This document shows positions 5,502-5,703 of a stretch of DNA of 5,703 nucleotides, piece after piece (the first letter of the stretch is position 1; each line of letters begins with the position of its first letter). Source of the stretch: Armatimonadota bacterium (GTDB taxonomy: Bacteria > Armatimonadota > JAAZEB01). The position numbers and the translations under genes are program-made. Location: NCBI GenBank assembly GCA_012841485.1, contig DUUU01000370.1, positions 1 through 5,703 of the forward strand, given 5' to 3'. The notes under the pieces are model-generated. The model searched no databases and had not been told where the DNA came from. It saw nothing but the letters and a program-made list of their open reading frames with translations.

Positions 5502-5596
5502 CCGCCTTCGGCTCGATCCGTACCCTGGCGCGATGAATTGCCACCATCGCGGAGCGGTTCGTCACGGCACCGCAGGGGAAAGTGGGCAGCGGAGTT

Positions 5597-5601
5597 GAGG
5601 A
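5597..5601 (+). promoter_or_regulatory. Ribosome binding site of the PHP-domain gene
   Basis: GAGGA lies six bases before the ATG at 5608, a good SD and spacing. Confidence 0.65.
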
Positions 5602-5607
5602 ACACAG

Positions 5608-5703
5608 ATGCAAAGAGCAGATCTACACACGCACACAACCTTTTCGGATGGCACGCTGACCCCCGCCGAAGTCATCGCGCAGGCCCGCGACATCGGTCTG
5701 GCC
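5608..5703 (+). CDS. PHP-domain phosphoesterase, 5' part only
   Basis: The first 32 codons of a gene that runs off the right edge are present. The product begins 'MQRADLHTHTTFSDGT' and continues 'LTPAEVIAQARDIGLA'. The DLHxHxxxSDGT block at residues 5-16 is the first metal-binding motif of the PHP domain (polymerase and histidinol phosphatase), with His7 and His9 as expected metal ligands and Asp14 conserved. The phrase that follows is typical of the stand-alone group that includes 3',5'-nucleoside bisphosphate phosphatase/RNase AM (YciV-like) enzymes. These are cytoplasmic metal-dependent phosphoesterases acting on small nucleotides or RNA 5' ends. Which member this is cannot be decided from 32 residues. 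The start is supported by an SD and by the motif's usual position close to the N-terminus. It is transcribed divergently from the minus-strand membrane-protein gene. Confidence 0.85.
   Translation, partial: MQRADLHTHTTFSDGTLTPAEVIAQARDIGLA

Noticed and set aside
5486..5638. N-terminal extension of the minus-strand gene up to 5638
   Set aside because: It would overlap the PHP gene's start and run through the SD and TATAAT at 5490-5501. The extra residues look unconstrained.
1..5703. tRNA, rRNA, CRISPR arrays, insertion-sequence ends, riboswitch
   Set aside because: I looked for cloverleaf-like stems, regularly spaced repeats, terminal inverted repeats with transposase fragments, and long structured leaders. 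The only repeat pair is the diverged one at 2684-2788, which has two copies and no transposase.

Overview
This is a GC-rich bacterial window (roughly two thirds G+C, with codon third positions mostly G or C). It carries six protein-coding genes, two of them cut by the window ends. The gene types are a secreted phosphodiester glycosidase, an unusual secreted TIM-barrel protein, a zinc sugar-alcohol dehydrogenase, a PfkB sugar kinase, a small membrane protein and a PHP-domain phosphoesterase. Together with bacterial sigma-70-like promoters and strong Shine-Dalgarno (SD) sites, they suggest a saccharolytic bacterium of a little-cultured lineage such as Armatimonadota or Chloroflexota. That assignment is an impression from gene style, not something the sequence proves. 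I found no rRNA, tRNA, CRISPR array, insertion sequence or phage gene.

Layout, left to right. Bases 1-407 (+) are the 3' end of a phosphodiester glycosidase (NAGPA-type) gene. A near-consensus extended -10 promoter at 433-461 then drives a 726-residue exported protein (505-2685, +) that looks like a divergent glycoside hydrolase. A 119-bp gap (2686-2804) holds a diverged direct repeat offset by 70 bp and a weak promoter candidate. Next comes a two-gene unit: a medium-chain zinc dehydrogenase (2805-3821, +) and a PfkB carbohydrate kinase (3854-4798, +), 32 bp apart and probably cotranscribed.

A 63-bp convergent gap separates the kinase from a minus-strand gene (4862-5485). Its 207-residue product has two CxxC pairs, a membrane hairpin and a soluble C-terminal tail. 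A 122-bp divergent intergenic region (5486-5607) separates it from the start of a PHP-domain phosphoesterase gene (5608 to the window end, +).

Working together: the first two genes probably act outside the cytoplasmic membrane on glycans or glycosyl phosphodiesters, as far as can be inferred. The dehydrogenase and kinase are a plausible intracellular oxidise-then-phosphorylate pair for a sugar or polyol. The last two genes share only a divergent control region and have no evident link to sugar use.

I do not see a clearly new multi-gene system. The best leads are the uncharacterised TIM-barrel protein, the non-standard substrate-site residues of the kinase, the 70-bp-offset repeat before the dehydrogenase, and the TATAAT/SD/ATG fusion before the minus-strand gene.
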